DNA of 64,000 nucleotides from Vibrio sp. CDRSL-10 TSBA (GCA_039696685.1 CP155566.1:496001-560000), one strand, 5' to 3'. Counted from the stretch's first letter, positions 38,573 through 51,257 are shown. Made by a program: numbers and translations. The notes: generated by a model from the sequence alone, not told the origin.

Positions 38573-39664
38573 CTAAGCCTTTCTCCCTTTGGCTATCGCG
38601 TCCAGTTCTTCAACCAGGTCTTCGGCTCTGAGGTGCGTGTAGCGGCGTAGCATCTGCATTGATTTGTGGCCGCTGATGGCCGCAACTTGCTGATCACTTA
38701 GCCCGCCTTCCACTAAGCGGCTGACGCTCTCGTGGCGCAGGTCGTGGAATTTAAAATCTTTCAGGCCAATCTTGGCTTTGATCTTCATCCACACTTTGTT
38801 GAAGTTGTACGGGCGGCGCTTGCCGTCTTTGCCTGGTTCGCCAAAGAAAATCAGGTCGGTATCAATGGGCCGTACCGGATTATTAATCGCCTGCTTGAAG
38901 GATTCTAACGCCAGGAGAGAAAGCGGAACGGTTCTCGGCATGGTGTTTTTGGTTTCGACCAGGAAAACCACACGCTTTTTCAAATCAACCTGAGAGCGGC
39001 GCAGAGAAGTGATTTCAGAGGAACGCATACCGGTTTCCAGCGCGATACGAACAATCCAGGCTAACATCGGATTGGTGTGTGTCTCAACGGCTTCCAGGAG
39101 CTGTAGCTCTTCTTCCTCGGTCAAGCGCCGTTCCCGGCCAGAAGGCGGGGAGGGCTTACGAATATTCTGGACTGGGTTAATGGCCAGGCCGATACCCCAT
39201 TCTTTAATCGCAATGTTATACAGGTGGCTGAGCAGGGCCAGGTCAATGCGCACGGTATTAGGAGATCGCGGTTTGGGAGCCGGGTTACCTCTGGCGTCGC
39301 AACGGTCCAGGCCAGCTAACCGATCGTCTCGATACTTGGCAATGATTTCGGGCGTCAAGGCGGCCAGGGAGTATTTCCCCAGGGCTTTGATAATCGGTTT
39401 GGAATGTCTCGCGTCACAGGCAGCGGTCGCCGGTCGTTTGGTCGGTGAGATTTCTGCCAGGTAGCGTTTTAATGCTTCTTCAATGGTGAGTCGTTCAGAC
39501 GAGGAACGTTTGATATACACGCCACGCACAATTTCATCTTCAGTGCGTCTTGCCCAATCCTCGGCATCGCGTTTGAGACGAAAAGTTTTAGACGTCGTCG
39601 GCCAGCCGGTTTTTCGAATAACGGCTTTCCAGGTACCTGAAGAGGTTTTAACTAAAGTTGCCAT
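38573..39664 (-). CDS. Tyrosine integrase of the island
   Basis: A phage-type site-specific recombinase of 363 residues that would insert and excise the island at the tRNA-Ile2 gene. The N-terminal arm-binding domain (GTWKAVIRKTGWPTTSKTF) is followed by a SAM-like core and the catalytic domain with Arg in ALETGMRSSEI, the HDLRHESVSRL box, GHKSMQM and the Tyr in LRRYTHL. The ATG at 39664 with GGGAGT upstream is preferred. It starts about 100 bases from the tRNA. Confidence 0.94.
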   Translation of the reverse strand: MATLVKTSSGTWKAVIRKTGWPTTSKTFRLKRDAEDWARRTEDEIVRGVYIKRSSSERLTIEEALKRYLAEISPTKRPATAACDARHSKPIIKALGKYSLAALTPEIIAKYRDDRLAGLDRCDARGNPAPKPRSPNTVRIDLALLSHLYNIAIKEWGIGLAINPVQNIRKPSPPSGRERRLTEEEELQLLEAVETHTNPMLAWIVRIALETGMRSSEITSLRRSQVDLKKRVVFLVETKNTMPRTVPLSLLALESFKQAINNPVRPIDTDLIFFGEPGKDGKRRPYNFNKVWMKIKAKIGLKDFKFHDLRHESVSRLVEGGLSDQQVAAISGHKSMQMLRRYTHLRAEDLVEELDAIAKGRKA

Positions 39665-39761
39665 GTGAGTACTCCCGAATGCGTACTGTACTGATTTTGT
39701 ACCTCGGGACGGAATAAAAGGCAACATTCAAAGAAGGGGAAGCGATAACTGCTTGATTTGA

Positions 39762-39808
39762 ATGGTGGCCCCTCCCAGACTTGAACTGGGGACCAATCGA
39801 TTATGAGT
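39762..39808. repeat. Right attachment repeat (attR) in the tRNA gene
   Basis: The 47 bases equal 3721-3767 and cover the 3' half of the tRNA gene up to the anticodon loop. The intact tRNA therefore lies on the right side, and the island replaces its former downstream sequence. Confidence 0.92.
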
Positions 39809-39838
39809 CGACTGCTCTAACCACTGAGCTAAGGGGCC
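39763..39838 (-). tRNA. tRNA-Ile2 (anticodon CAU)
   Basis: 76 bases with encoded CCA. It folds with acceptor stem GGCCCCT/AGGGGCC, D arm with AGCTCAGTGGTTAGAGC, anticodon loop CTCATAA and T arm GTTCAAGTC. It matches the bacterial ileX/ileY type whose CAU anticodon is modified to lysidine by TilS so that it reads AUA; a Met identity is unlikely. It is the integration site of the island. Confidence 0.93.
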
Positions 39839-39934
39839 ATACAGGTCAAAGATTATAGGGGAAGCTTTACGGGGTGTCTAGACGCTAGGGCGGGCAATTG
39901 CGCTTAGTTTTTATTCACTTAGAACAACAGGCAA

Positions 39935-39964
39935 TAAAAAAGGTGAGCCAGAGCTCACCTTTTT
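39935..39964 (-). terminator. Terminator after rpoD
   Basis: AGGTGAGC (39941-39948) pairs with GCTCACCT (39953-39960); on the minus strand a run of T follows. It lies 14 bases past the rpoD stop codon. Confidence 0.85.
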
Positions 39965-39977
39965 CAGTCTTGGTCGA

Positions 39978-41859
<1,882 letters not shown>

Positions 41860-41956
41860 AGACGGTATCCAACTTCGTATCTGGTGAAGGAATAGTATGC
41901 GAAATGCAAACCACGTATACTAACAAATTTATTCTTTGCTGACTATTTAAACTGGG

Positions 41957-43709
41957 TTACGCTTTTAATTCTAGCATTAACGCTACTAGCTCCCTTTTTT
42001 CGTCGCTTGATAAACCGACGCTTCTCTCTTTAGCCTGCAAGTTGTCAATTTGTTTCTCTACGCACTGGGCAAGAATCTTGTCCAGTGAGTCTAAAAATAG
42101 TTCTTCCTGATTGTCTTCGACGAGCGGTATCTCCCAGCTCGCCAGACGAGACAGAAGTGCCTCATGATTTTCGTTGCGCCAATGTTCGAGTAATTGGCCA
42201 GTTGATATATGGGGATTTTGTCGACAGTTTTCAAGCACTGTGACCAACAAACTCAACCCAGGTATAGCCAGACCTTTTACGCTGGAAAGATCCGGTACCA
42301 TTTCAGCATAGCTCGGATTTTGCAGAAGCAAAGCGATGACTTCACGCATCGGGGTGCGTTTAATCTCTTTGTGTGGCTGCGGGCGCGGGTTAGCGGCCGC
42401 CGGCACGCTCGGCTTTTTATAAATGCCGGTCTTCTGCTCCAGAATGCGCAGCAGCTGATCCTGCAGCGATTCATCCGGGATCTGGTTAATCAGTGGCAGT
42501 GCCATCGCCTGCAGCGCGGCTTTGCCTTCATAAGTACTGGTGTCCACCTGGCTGAGCAGGTTGGAGAAACAGGTACTTAGACAGCGGTTCTGCGTTGTGC
42601 ATCTGCTGTTCAAAGGCGTCTTTGCCGTATTTACGCACGTAGCTGTCCGGGTCCTCGCCGTCGGGCAGGAACAGGAATTTGAGAATGTTGCCGCTTTTGA
42701 GGTAGCTGAGCGCATTCTCCAGCGCGCGCCACGCCGCTTCACGGCCGGCGCGGTCACCGTCGTAACAGCACACCACAGTGTTGGTCTGACGGAACAGCAG
42801 CTGCAGGTGGTCACCTGTGGTTGAGGTGCCCAGCGACGCGACCGAATAGTCGATACCATACTGCGCCAGTGCCACCACATCCATATAACCTTCGACCACC
42901 AGAATCTGCGGTGGTTCACGGTAAGCCTGTAGCACCTCATACAGGCCGTACAGCTCTTTGCCTTTATGGAAAATCGGCGTTTCCGGCGAGTTGAGGTATT
43001 TCGGCGTGCCGTCACCCAGCACCCGGCCACCAAAGCCGATCACCCGGCCACGCCGGTCACGGATCGGGAACATGATGCGGCCGCGGAAACGGTCGTAACG
43101 GTTGCCTTTGTCGTTTTCAATCAGCATGCCACCGGAGACCAGCATGTCCTGGTTATGGCGGCTCTGACCAAAGTTTTTACGTACTTGGTCCCACTCGTCA
43201 GCGATGTAGCCGATGCCGAACTTCTGCACGATTTCACCGGATAAACCGCGGTTTTTCAGGTAATCGATGGCGGTGCGGTTAGTGGCTATTTTCAGCTGCT
43301 GACGGTAGAACTGAGCAATGCTGCCCATCAAATCGTACAGGTTACGCTTTTCTTCACTGCTGGCGCGCGGGGCATTACTGCCGTTATTGAAGCTGCCGTT
43401 GGAACGGGCTTCGCGCGGTACATCCAGGCCGAGAAAGGAGGCCAGCTCTTCAATCGCTTCCGGAAATTCCAGTCGCTCGTACTCCATCATGAAGTCGATG
43501 GCATTACCGTGTACGCCGCAACCGAAACAGTGATAGAACTGTTTTTCCTGGCTGACGCTGAAAGAGGGGGTTTTCTCGTTGTGGAACGGGCAGCAGGCGC
43601 TGTAGTTTTTACCCTTTTTTTTAAGTTTTACACGTGCGTCAATGATGTCGACGATATCAAGTCGAGCGAGGAGGTCATCAATGAAACTACGAGGGATCTG
43701 TCCTGCCAT
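41957..43709 (-). CDS. dnaG: DNA primase DnaG (one apparent frameshift)
   Basis: Makes RNA primers for chromosome replication; about 583 residues. The zinc site CCPFHNEKTPSF with YHCFGCGVHGN, the RNA polymerase basic core, the Toprim motifs VVEGYMDVV and YDGDRAG, and a helicase-binding C-terminal domain are seen in order. The frame breaks at AAA 42567-42569; reading GTTC on the coding strand restores PLSKYLFSNLLSQVD. It lies in the conserved rpsU-yqeY-dnaG-rpoD macromolecular synthesis operon. Confidence 0.96.
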
Positions 43710-43821
43710 AAAACCTAAAACAAAGAGCTAAACGAAAAAATTACATCCGGCCGGATGGGCGGCGAGCCTCGCGGTTAAAGCTGAGGTTCGGGTCTGCAAA
43801 GGCCTGGAGTATAGATACAAA

Positions 43822-43854
43822 CAAGCCGTGCGTTCCGAAGAATAGCACGGCTTG
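43822..43854 (-). terminator. Hairpin between yqeY and dnaG
   Basis: CAAGCCGTGC (43822-43831) pairs perfectly with GCACGGCTTG (43845-43854) and is followed on the minus strand by TTTGTAT. A partial terminator between the ribosomal and primase genes is a known feature of this operon in enterobacteria and lowers primase output. Confidence 0.7.
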
Positions 43855-43872
43855 CTGCAATTGGGCGTGGTA

Positions 43873-44316
43873 TTAAGCCAGCTTAGCGCGAACTAAACCG
43901 CTTACTTTACCCATATCTGCGCGCCCTTGAATTTGCGGCTTCAGCACAGCCATTACTTTACCCATGTCTTGCATGCCCGCGGCTTCGGATTCGGTGATTG
44001 CGCTGTCAATCAGGGCAGACACTTCGTCTTCGGTCAGTGGTTGAGGCATAAAATCCTCAAGTACAGTAATTTCGGCTTTTTCCGCATCAGCGAGGTCTTG
44101 ACGACCGGCTGCTTCAAACTGCGCAACAGAGTCGCGACGCTGTTTAACCATTTTCGTCAGCACAGCAAGAATGTCGTCGTCGGACAGAGTAATCTGTTCG
44201 TCAACTTCACGTTGCTTAATGGCTGACAAAGCTAAACGGATAGTGCCAAGGCGCGTTTTGTCCTTGGCTTTCATCGCTAATTTTTGCTCTTCTTTGAGCG
44301 TGTCAATCAGAGCCAT
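43873..44316 (-). CDS. yqeY: GatB/YqeY-domain protein
   Basis: A 147-residue soluble protein fully covered by the YqeY domain, which resembles the tRNA-binding tail of amidotransferase subunit GatB. Its exact role is unclear in proteobacteria. Blocks such as RLGTIRLALSAIKQREVDE, KMVKQRRDSVAQFEAAGR and MGKVMAVLKPQIQGRADMG are typical. It lies between rpsU and dnaG, the usual place in Vibrio. Confidence 0.9.
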   Translation of the reverse strand: MALIDTLKEEQKLAMKAKDKTRLGTIRLALSAIKQREVDEQITLSDDDILAVLTKMVKQRRDSVAQFEAAGRQDLADAEKAEITVLEDFMPQPLTEDEVSALIDSAITESEAAGMQDMGKVMAVLKPQIQGRADMGKVSGLVRAKLA

Positions 44317-44344
44317 AACAAATTCCTAAGTAAGGAATCAGTTA

Positions 44345-44560
44345 TTAGTACAGGCGAACGCGACGAGCGTTTTCGCGAGCAAGCTTCTTAGCGTGACGCT
44401 TTTGAGCTGCTGCTTTAGCGCGTTTGCGAACTGTAGTTGGTTTTTCGTAGTGCTCACGACGACGCACTTCAGAAAGGATACCTGCTTTTTCGCAAGAGCG
44501 CTTGAAACGACGCAGTGCTACGTCGAACGGTTCGTTTTCACGTACTTTAACTACTGGCAT
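44345..44560 (-). CDS. rpsU: Ribosomal protein S21
   Basis: The 71-residue small-subunit protein S21, very basic, acts near the anti-Shine-Dalgarno region of 16S r[23 protein letters not shown] and the C-terminus [11 protein letters not shown] are standard. It is the first gene of the macromolecular synthesis operon and is divergent from tsaD; the 233-bp gap must hold both promoters. Confidence 0.97.
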
Positions 44561-44793
44561 ATGCCTTTCACCTCAGGGGTTAATTCGTTAACGCTGGCGT
44601 TCAGTGACCGAAACAATAATTTGCTTAGTCTATCTACCAGCTTGATCAAAAATGGTGCCGAATTTTAATCCGATCGACAGGGCTTTGTAAAGCATTTTGT
44701 CGACTACAGTCTGTACAAAATTTGTTTGTAAAGCCAAGCCGAGGTAACATGGCGCCAATTTCTAATTATAGATGAAAGCGTGCTGAGAAAACT

Positions 44794-45813
44794 ATGCGCA
44801 TTATTGGTATTGAAACTTCTTGTGACGAGACGGGTATAGCAATTTACGACGACGAGCAAGGATTGCTGTCGCACAAACTCTATAGTCAGGTCAAACTTCA
44901 TGCAGACTATGGCGGTGTGGTGCCGGAACTGGCCTCACGCGACCATGTTAAAAAAACCATTCCTCTGATTAAAGCGGCGATGGCTGATGCCAATCTGACC
45001 CCGGCCGATATTGACGGTGTGGCTTACACCGCCGGTCCTGGCCTGGTTGGCGCGCTGCTGGTGGGGGCCACTATCGGCCGCAGCCTGGCGTACGCCTGGA
45101 ATGTGCCGGCGGTGCCTGTGCATCACATGGAAGGCCACCTGCTGGCGCCGATGCTGGAAGATAACCCGCCACCGTTCCCGTTTGTGGCGGTGCTGGTGTC
45201 CGGCGGCCACTCAATGATGGTGGAAGTGAAAGGCATTGGTGAATATCAGATCCTCGGTGAGTCGATTGATGATGCCGCCGGTGAAGCGTTTGATAAAACC
45301 GCTAAGCTGATGGGGCTCGATTATCCGGGTGGTCCGCTGCTGGCGCGTCTGGCAGAGAAGGGTACGCCGGGTCGCTTTAAGTTCCCGCGTCCGATGACCG
45401 ATCGTCCGGGGCTGGATATGAGCTTCTCCGGTCTGAAAACCTTCACCGCCAATACCATTGCCAGCAATGGTGATGATGAGCAGACCCGCGCCGATATCGC
45501 CTATGCGTTCCAGGAAGCGGTGTGTGACACGCTGGTGATTAAGTGTAAACGTGCTCTGGAACAGACCGGGATGAAACGCATCGTGATTGCCGGCGGCGTG
45601 AGTGCCAATAAGCAGCTGCGTGAATCGCTCGGTAAACTGGCACACAAAATCGGTGGTGAGGTGTACTACCCGCGCACGGAATTCTGTACCGACAACGGTG
45701 CGATGATCGCTTATGCCGGGATGCAGCGTCTCAAAAACGGTGATACCACGGATCTGAGTCTGGATGCGCGTCCGCGCTGGCCGATTGATCAGCTGACGCC
45801 GATTGCTCAGTAA
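44794..45813 (+). CDS. tsaD: tRNA N6-threonylcarbamoyladenosine transferase subunit TsaD
   Basis: Transfers threonylcarbamoyl to A37 of ANN-reading tRNAs together with TsaB and TsaE; 339 residues. [10 protein letters not shown] at the start, the metal ligands in [19 protein letters not shown], the [11 protein letters not shown] block and [11 protein letters not shown] are family signatures. It is divergent from rpsU, the conserved arrangement in gammaproteobacteria, and ends with a terminator. Confidence 0.97.
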   Translation: MRIIGIETSCDETGIAIYDDEQGLLSHKLYSQVKLHADYGGVVPELASRDHVKKTIPLIKAAMADANLTPADIDGVAYTAGPGLVGALLVGATIGRSLAYAWNVPAVPVHHMEGHLLAPMLEDNPPPFPFVAVLVSGGHSMMVEVKGIGEYQILGESIDDAAGEAFDKTAKLMGLDYPGGPLLARLAEKGTPGRFKFPRPMTDRPGLDMSFSGLKTFTANTIASNGDDEQTRADIAYAFQEAVCDTLVIKCKRALEQTGMKRIVIAGGVSANKQLRESLGKLAHKIGGEVYYPRTEFCTDNGAMIAYAGMQRLKNGDTTDLSLDARPRWPIDQLTPIAQ

Positions 45814-45823
45814 GCACAATTGT

Positions 45824-45849
45824 TACGGTCGCTGCGGCGGCCGTTTTTA
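45824..45849 (+). terminator. Terminator after tsaD
   Basis: ACGGTCGC pairs with GCGGCCGT (one mismatch-type pair) around a TGCG loop and is followed by TTTTT, about ten bases past the stop codon. Confidence 0.8.
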
Positions 45850-45943
45850 TATCTCACGTTTGGTCACAAACCCCAAGCAGGTTTCATGACAACGACAGTA
45901 ATACGCACGCGATGAGCGCTGCAATATAAAGGAAACAACAGCC

Positions 45944-46759
45944 ATGACGATGTTTACTCATGACGGTCAGCAGATGCATTACCTCGATCAAGGTGAGGGT
46001 GAGGTGATTGTGTTTGGCCACAGCTATTTGTGGGACAGCGCGATGTGGGCGCCGCAGGTCGAAGCCCTGAGCGCGCAATACCGTTGTATCGTGCCTGATT
46101 TATGGGCACACGGCCAGTCACAACCCGCTCCGGCGTCGATGCGCAGCCTGAGTGATTATGCTCAGCATATTCTGGCACTGATGGATCATCTCGGCATTGA
46201 GAGCTTTACTATCGTCGGTCTGTCGGTGGGCGGCATGTGGGGCGCAGAGCTGACCGCGCTGGCACCGCAACGCGTTAAAGCGCTGGTGATGATGGATACT
46301 TTTGTCGGCCTGGAGCCGGAAGTCACTCACGCCAAATATTTCCACATGCTGGATACCATTACCGCGCTGCAAGCGGTACCGGCACCGATTGTCGAGACCG
46401 TGGCACCGATGTTTTTTGCCAAGCAGGCTGAGCAGGTTGCGCCGCAGCTGGTGCACAACTTTAAACAGCAGCTTGCTGCTCTGAGCGGCGAGCAGGCGGT
46501 GGAAGTGGCGCGTATCGGGCGGATGGTGTTTGGCCGTCGCGACCTGATGGAAGAGGTGGAGAAGTTTGCCTTGCCGGTACTGATTGCGGTCGGCGCCGAA
46601 GACAGCCCGCGTCCGGTGCTGGAATCTTATCTGATGCAGGACAGCATTAGCGGCAGTGAACTGGTGGTGATCCCGCAGGCCGGCCACATCAGTAACCTCG
46701 AACAGCCGCAGTTTGTCACCGAGATGCTGCAACGCTTCTTGGCGCGTTGTTTAAATTAG
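45944..46759 (+). CDS. Alpha/beta-fold hydrolase
   Basis: A 271-residue serine hydrolase fold. The oxyanion region is VFGHSYLWDSAMW, the nucleophile Ser lies in GLSVGGMWG, the acid in VGAEDSPRP and the catalytic His in QAGHISNLEQP. The order and spacing fit esterases or lactonase-like enzymes of the BioH/PcaD kind; the substrate is unknown. It stands alone between two terminators. Confidence 0.88.
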   Translation: MTMFTHDGQQMHYLDQGEGEVIVFGHSYLWDSAMWAPQVEALSAQYRCIVPDLWAHGQSQPAPASMRSLSDYAQHILALMDHLGIESFTIVGLSVGGMWGAELTALAPQRVKALVMMDTFVGLEPEVTHAKYFHMLDTITALQAVPAPIVETVAPMFFAKQAEQVAPQLVHNFKQQLAALSGEQAVEVARIGRMVFGRRDLMEEVEKFALPVLIAVGAEDSPRPVLESYLMQDSISGSELVVIPQAGHISNLEQPQFVTEMLQRFLARCLN

Positions 46760-46814
46760 CATTGAGTCTCTGAACAGATAGCCAGGTGAATCTGAGCTGT
46801 CCAACTGACGTAAT

Positions 46815-46840
46815 CAAAAAGGCCGTCACGGCCTTTTTTT
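46815..46840. terminator. Bidirectional terminator
   Basis: AAAAAGGCCGT-CACGGCCTTTTTT-type stem at 46816-46838, A run on one side and T run on the other. It serves the convergent hydrolase and plsY genes. Confidence 0.85.
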
Positions 46841-46921
46841 GTGTCTGTTATTTGTTGTGAAGAGAATAGCTATGAAGAAAAGAGCTGTGAAGTTCACGGC
46901 CGTGAAGTGCTGGGCTCGGCG

Positions 46922-47524
46922 TTAATCGAGATGGCGACGTTTCTCGCCGACCTTGGGCTCGGTGCCGCTGATCAGGCGTTTAATATTCTGATGGTGACGC
47001 AGCACGATAAGGCAGCACAGCATCGCCACCGGCAGGGTGTAATGCGGTTTGACCATCCAGGTATAAAACGGTGCCAGCAGAACGGTGACCAACGCGGCCA
47101 GCGAGGAGTAGCGGAAGATCACGGCGATCACCAGCCAGGTGGCCATAATCATTGCGGTCAGATCGAGTCCGATCGGTGCGATCGCACCTAAAGCTGTGGC
47201 GACCCCTTTACCACCTTTAAAATGAAAAAACAGCGGATACATGTGGCCAAGGCAGGCTGCGATCGCGATTACGCCCAGCAGCAGCGCATCAATGCCGAGA
47301 AAATACGCACTCCAGACCGGAATGGTGCCTTTGAGCATGTCACACAGCAGCACCGCCGCCGCGGTCTTTTTGCTGCCGATACGCAGCACATTGGTCGCGC
47401 CCGGATTATGCGATCCGACGGCGCGCGGATCTGGCAGTCCGGTCATTTTGCAGATCAAAACTGCACTGGAGACGGATCCCAGCAGGTAAGCAGAAATGAT
47501 CATAATGAGTGCCAGTGGCGTCAT
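46922..47524 (-). CDS. plsY: Acyl-phosphate glycerol-3-phosphate acyltransferase PlsY
   Basis: A polytopic membrane enzyme, 200 residues, that acylates glycerol 3-phosphate with acyl phosphate in the first step of phospholipid synthesis. The three conserved blocks are [23 protein letters not shown] and [14 protein letters not shown]. It is divergent from folB, as in many gammaproteobacteria. Confidence 0.95.
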   Translation of the reverse strand: MTPLALIMIISAYLLGSVSSAVLICKMTGLPDPRAVGSHNPGATNVLRIGSKKTAAAVLLCDMLKGTIPVWSAYFLGIDALLLGVIAIAACLGHMYPLFFHFKGGKGVATALGAIAPIGLDLTAMIMATWLVIAVIFRYSSLAALVTVLLAPFYTWMVKPHYTLPVAMLCCLIVLRHHQNIKRLISGTEPKVGEKRRHLD

Positions 47525-47713
47525 AATTTCCTCAGAGTGAAGATTTACCGGAATATCGGTTCACAAGTCCTTGTTAACCAAGCTCAAAGTAAAAATTCTG
47601 TCCGGATTTCGCATCTTGAGGTGGTTTAGGTATATGATATCGCGATTCAGCAAAATAATACGTTTTTTTCCTCAAATAGGGTATCCGACCTGTAAAAAGG
47701 ATGTAATAGAAAG

Positions 47714-48067
47714 ATGGATAAAGTTTTTATCGAGCAATTGGAAGTGATCACCACCATCGGTGTGTATGACTGGGAACAAGAGATCAAGCAGAAGCTGGTT
47801 CTGGATCTGGAAATGGCACACGACAACAAGCCTGCCGGGCTGAGTGATGATGTGGCGGATGCCCTGGACTATTCTCAGGTCAGTCAGGCGGTGATCGATC
47901 ACATTGAAAACGGCCGTTTCCTGTTGGTGGAACGCGTGGCGGAAGAAGTGGCAGAGATCATTATGAGCCGTTTCTCAGTGCCTTGGATCCGTATTCGCCT
48001 CACTAAGCCGGGCGCAGTGGCCCAGGCCAAAGGCGTGGGTGTGATCATTGAGCGAGGACAGGCATGA
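47714..48067 (+). CDS. folB: Dihydroneopterin aldolase
   Basis: A 117-residue folate enzyme that cleaves dihydroneopterin to hydroxymethyl-dihydropterin and glycolaldehyde. FIEQLEVITTIGVYDWEQ and LVERVAEEVAEII are family hallmarks, including the catalytic Glu and the tetramer contacts. AAAGGA lies upstream. Its end overlaps the folK start by four bases (ATGA), and FolK uses its product. Confidence 0.95.
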   Translation: MDKVFIEQLEVITTIGVYDWEQEIKQKLVLDLEMAHDNKPAGLSDDVADALDYSQVSQAVIDHIENGRFLLVERVAEEVAEIIMSRFSVPWIRIRLTKPGAVAQAKGVGVIIERGQA

Positions 48068-48555
48068 TCACCATCTATGTGGGCGTGGGTTCCAATCTGC
48101 AGCGTCACAAACACATAGAGGCCGCGATTCATGAGCTGGCCGGGTTGGGGGAGGGGCTGCGCCTCTCCACTATCTATGAGTGTGAATCGGTCGGATTTGA
48201 CAGCCACGCCTTTTTTAATCTGGTGGTTGAATTGCAGACGGAACTAAATTTATCTGAGTTGTCTCAAACCCTGCGTGATATTGAACTGCGCTGGGGGCGT
48301 GACAGCCAGGCGCAGAAATTTCAGGACAGGACGCTTGACCTCGACATCATTCTGTATGGCGACACAGTGTCGCCCGCGGCGCCCAAGCTTCCCCGTCCGG
48401 ACATTTATCAATATCCCTTTGTGATACAGCCTCTGTATGAGCTGTGTCCGTCGTTGTCCATTCCCGGCGATCAGCAGACGATCGCGCAGGTGTGGCAGCA
48501 AGCCAAAGGGCTGGAGGCACTTAAACCTGTAGAGCTTTGGTTCTCATTAAATTAA
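48064..48555 (+). CDS. folK: HPPK-type 2-amino-4-hydroxy-6-hydroxymethyldihydropteridine kinase
   Basis: Transfers pyrophosphate from ATP to hydroxymethyl-dihydropterin; 163 residues. VGVGSNLQRH at the start, NLVVELQTEL and the metal-binding FQDRTLDLDIILYGD block are clear. It is translationally coupled to folB. Position and sequence agree with the short FolK form found in Vibrio next to uppP. Confidence 0.93.
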   Translation: MITIYVGVGSNLQRHKHIEAAIHELAGLGEGLRLSTIYECESVGFDSHAFFNLVVELQTELNLSELSQTLRDIELRWGRDSQAQKFQDRTLDLDIILYGDTVSPAAPKLPRPDIYQYPFVIQPLYELCPSLSIPGDQQTIAQVWQQAKGLEALKPVELWFSLN

Positions 48556-48570
48556 TTACAAGAGTAAACA

Positions 48571-49374
48571 ATGAGTTATTTTGAAGCTTTCATGTTAGCT
48601 TTAATTCAGGGCTTAACCGAATTTCTACCGATTTCCAGTTCCGCACACCTGATTCTGCCCTCGGCCATTTTTGGCTGGGCCGATCAGGGGTTGGCGTTCG
48701 ACGTGGCAGTGCACGCCGGAACGTTAGCGGCGGTGGTGATCTATTTTCGCCGTGAGGTCATCACCCTGTTACGGGCGTTTTTCGGTTCGATTTTCAAAGG
48801 TCAGCGCGGCAAAGAGGTCACTTTGGCCTGGATGATCGTGCTGGCGACAATCCCCGCTTGCGTGTTTGGCCTGCTGATGAAAGATATAGTCGAGACGTAT
48901 CTGCGCAGTGCATGGGTGATAGCGATCACGACCATCGTGTTCGGTCTGCTGCTGTGGTATGCCGATAAATACTCAGTGCCTAAGGATGATGAATATCAGG
49001 CTGGTTGGAAAAAGGCGCTGTTTATCGGCCTGGCTCAGGCGCTGGCGATTATCCCCGGCACTTCCCGCTCTGGTATCACCATTACAGCGGCGCTGTATCT
49101 CGGTTTTACCCGCGAGGCAGCAGCACGTTTTTCATTTCTGATGTCGATTCCGATCATTGTGCTGGCAGCCAGTTATCTTGGCATGCAGCTGGTCACCAGT
49201 GGTGCGCCTGTCCATGCCTGTTTTATGCTGACCGGAATTGTGACCTCTTTTGTCAGTGCTTATTTGTGTATCTTCTTCTTTCTGAAGTTGATTTCTCGCA
49301 TGGGCATGACACCGTTCGTGATTTACCGTTTATTATTAGGTATCGGGCTGTTTGCCTTTTTACTCAATCAATAA
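48571..49374 (+). CDS. uppP: Undecaprenyl-diphosphatase UppP (BacA)
   Basis: An integral membrane phosphatase, 267 residues, that recycles undecaprenyl diphosphate for cell-wall synthesis and gives bacitracin tolerance. The catalytic motifs are [15 protein letters not shown] near the start and [10 protein letters not shown] in the middle. Eight membrane helices are visible. It follows folK by 15 bases. Confidence 0.96.
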   Translation: MSYFEAFMLALIQGLTEFLPISSSAHLILPSAIFGWADQGLAFDVAVHAGTLAAVVIYFRREVITLLRAFFGSIFKGQRGKEVTLAWMIVLATIPACVFGLLMKDIVETYLRSAWVIAITTIVFGLLLWYADKYSVPKDDEYQAGWKKALFIGLAQALAIIPGTSRSGITITAALYLGFTREAAARFSFLMSIPIIVLAASYLGMQLVTSGAPVHACFMLTGIVTSFVSAYLCIFFFLKLISRMGMTPFVIYRLLLGIGLFAFLLNQ

Positions 49375-49556
49375 GTCATCATTGTGGCGGGTCAGCTCCT
49401 GACTCGCCTCACTATCGGGCTTATGGTATAAATGGTGAACTTTTATTAACAACGATTCGTTGTTAATGATATTCCCCGGATACACACGCTGCTGCCTTCG
49501 GGCGGCAGCGTTTCCATTAACCAGTATGTGTTTAATTAAGAAACGAGAGGAAGGCA

Positions 49557-49841
49557 ATGCGTGTATTTGCAGTGGCACTGACTCTGCTGTTTGCCTGTCT
49601 GCAGTATGACTTGTGGATGGGGAAAAACGGTATTGCGGACTATCGTTCGGTCGCGGGTGAAATCGAGGTTCAGCAGCAGGTGAACAGCAACCTGCATGTG
49701 CGCAACCAAGAGATGTTTGCTGAAATTGACGACCTGCGTCAGGGACTGGACGCAATAGAAGAGCGTGCCCGCCACGAGCTGGGTATGGTCAAGGATGGCG
49801 AAACGTTTTACCGCATCATAGGTGAGGAAAACCGGTCATGA
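49557..49841 (+). CDS. ftsB: Cell division protein FtsB
   Basis: A bitopic divisome protein, 94 residues, that works with FtsL and FtsQ. A membrane helix at 3-20 is followed by a coiled coil and [21 protein letters not shown], the typical FtsB end. GAGAGGAA lies upstream. The stop codon overlaps the ispD start in ATGA, the conserved ftsB-ispD-ispF arrangement. Confidence 0.95.
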   Translation: MRVFAVALTLLFACLQYDLWMGKNGIADYRSVAGEIEVQQQVNSNLHVRNQEMFAEIDDLRQGLDAIEERARHELGMVKDGETFYRIIGEENRS

Positions 49842-50531
49842 CTGACCTTATCACTGCCATCGTTTCCTGCCGCCGGTGTCGGCAGTCGCATGCAGGCCGA
49901 CCGGCCGAAACAATACCTGACTCTGCACGGCCATACTGTGCTTGAGCATACGGTTGAAAAACTGCTCAGCCACCCGGCTATCGATCAGGTGGTGGTGGCT
50001 GTCAGCCCGGGCGATCCCTATTTTGGCGAACTTTCATTGGCTGCTCATCCGCGCGTGGTGCGGGTTGATGGCGGCAGTGAACGGGCCGATTCGGTGTTAT
50101 CGGCGCTGAACTATCTTTGTCAGCAGCCATCCAATGAATGGGTCATGGTACATGACGCGGCGCGGCCCTGTGTGCAGCATGCGGATATCTCGCGCCTGAT
50201 TGATGTTGCCCGCAATCATGCGGTCGGCGCCATTCTGGCGGCACCGGTACGTGATACCATGAAGCGTGGTGACGGCAGCGGTAATATCGATCATACGGTG
50301 GAACGCGTTGCTTTATGGCACGCGCTGACGCCGCAGATGTTCCGCACCCGGCCATTGCGTGATGCACTGGCTCAGGCTTTACAGCACCAGATAGCGATTA
50401 CCGATGAAGCGTCCGCTTTCGAATGGCTGGGTCAACAGCCCGGTCTGGTTGCCAGCCGCGCTGATAACATTAAAATTACTCAGCCGGAAGATCTCGCTCT
50501 GGCGGACTTCTATTTGAGCAGAGAAATTTAA
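49838..50531 (+). CDS. ispD: MEP cytidylyltransferase IspD (one apparent frameshift)
   Basis: Makes CDP-methylerythritol in the essential MEP isoprenoid pathway; about 230 residues. The frame breaks at TTT 49863-49865, only nine codons in; reading GTTC gives [19 protein letters not shown], the CTP-binding signature. Further blocks are [40 protein letters not shown] and TDEASAFEW. Coupled to ftsB. Confidence 0.95.
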
Positions 50532-50734
50532 GTCAAGCAGCTGAAGCGGAGGCGTTGACACCGGACAGCATTTTAGCCAGCGCCGCGTATCAGCAATGCG
50601 GCGGATCAACTGAGTCGCGATAACCTGTGTCTTAACAAAGAGCTCAAAACAATTAGTTCAAAAAAATTAGCTAAAAACAATTAGCGATAAAAAGTCGCCA
50701 TGAAAAGCAGCCATAAAAAGAAGAAGGACTGAAC

Positions 50735-51211
50735 ATGATTCGAATCGGCCACGGTTTTGACGTACATAAATTTGGTGGTGAAGGACCGGTGATTATCGGT
50801 GGTGTTGCGGTGCCTTACGAGCAAGGTCTGATTGCTCACTCCGATGGTGACGTGGCTTTGCATGCGCTGTGTGATGCGCTGCTTGGCGCGATTGCTGCCG
50901 GTGATATCGGCCGCCATTTCCCTGATACCGACGATAAGTGGAAAGGGGCTGACAGCCGCGAACTGCTTAAAGATGTCTACCGCCGGGTGAAAGAGCAGGG
51001 TTACCGTCTGGGTAACTGCGATGTCACTATCATGGCTCAGGCTCCGAAAATGGCGCCGCATATCGATGCCATGTGTGCGGCGATAGCACACGATTTAGAA
51101 ACAGAATTAACTAACGTCAATGTTAAAGCCACCACCACAGAGCGGCTTGGCTTTACCGGGCGTAAAGAAGGTATTGCCTGTGAGGCAGTGGTACTGCTGG
51201 TGAAAGCCTGA
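50735..51211 (+). CDS. ispF: MECDP synthase IspF
   Basis: Closes the cyclodiphosphate ring in the MEP pathway, two steps after IspD; 158 residues, trimeric with zinc. [13 protein letters not shown] supplies the Asp and His metal ligands; [18 protein letters not shown] and [16 protein letters not shown] are standard. AAGAAGGA precedes the ATG. About 200 bp separate it from ispD, more than usual, with no gene in between. Confidence 0.96.
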   Translation: MIRIGHGFDVHKFGGEGPVIIGGVAVPYEQGLIAHSDGDVALHALCDALLGAIAAGDIGRHFPDTDDKWKGADSRELLKDVYRRVKEQGYRLGNCDVTIMAQAPKMAPHIDAMCAAIAHDLETELTNVNVKATTTERLGFTGRKEGIACEAVVLLVKA

Positions 51212-51257
51212 TCACATCAGGTGATTGGCGTACTGCTCTCACATATCGGAATAAAAA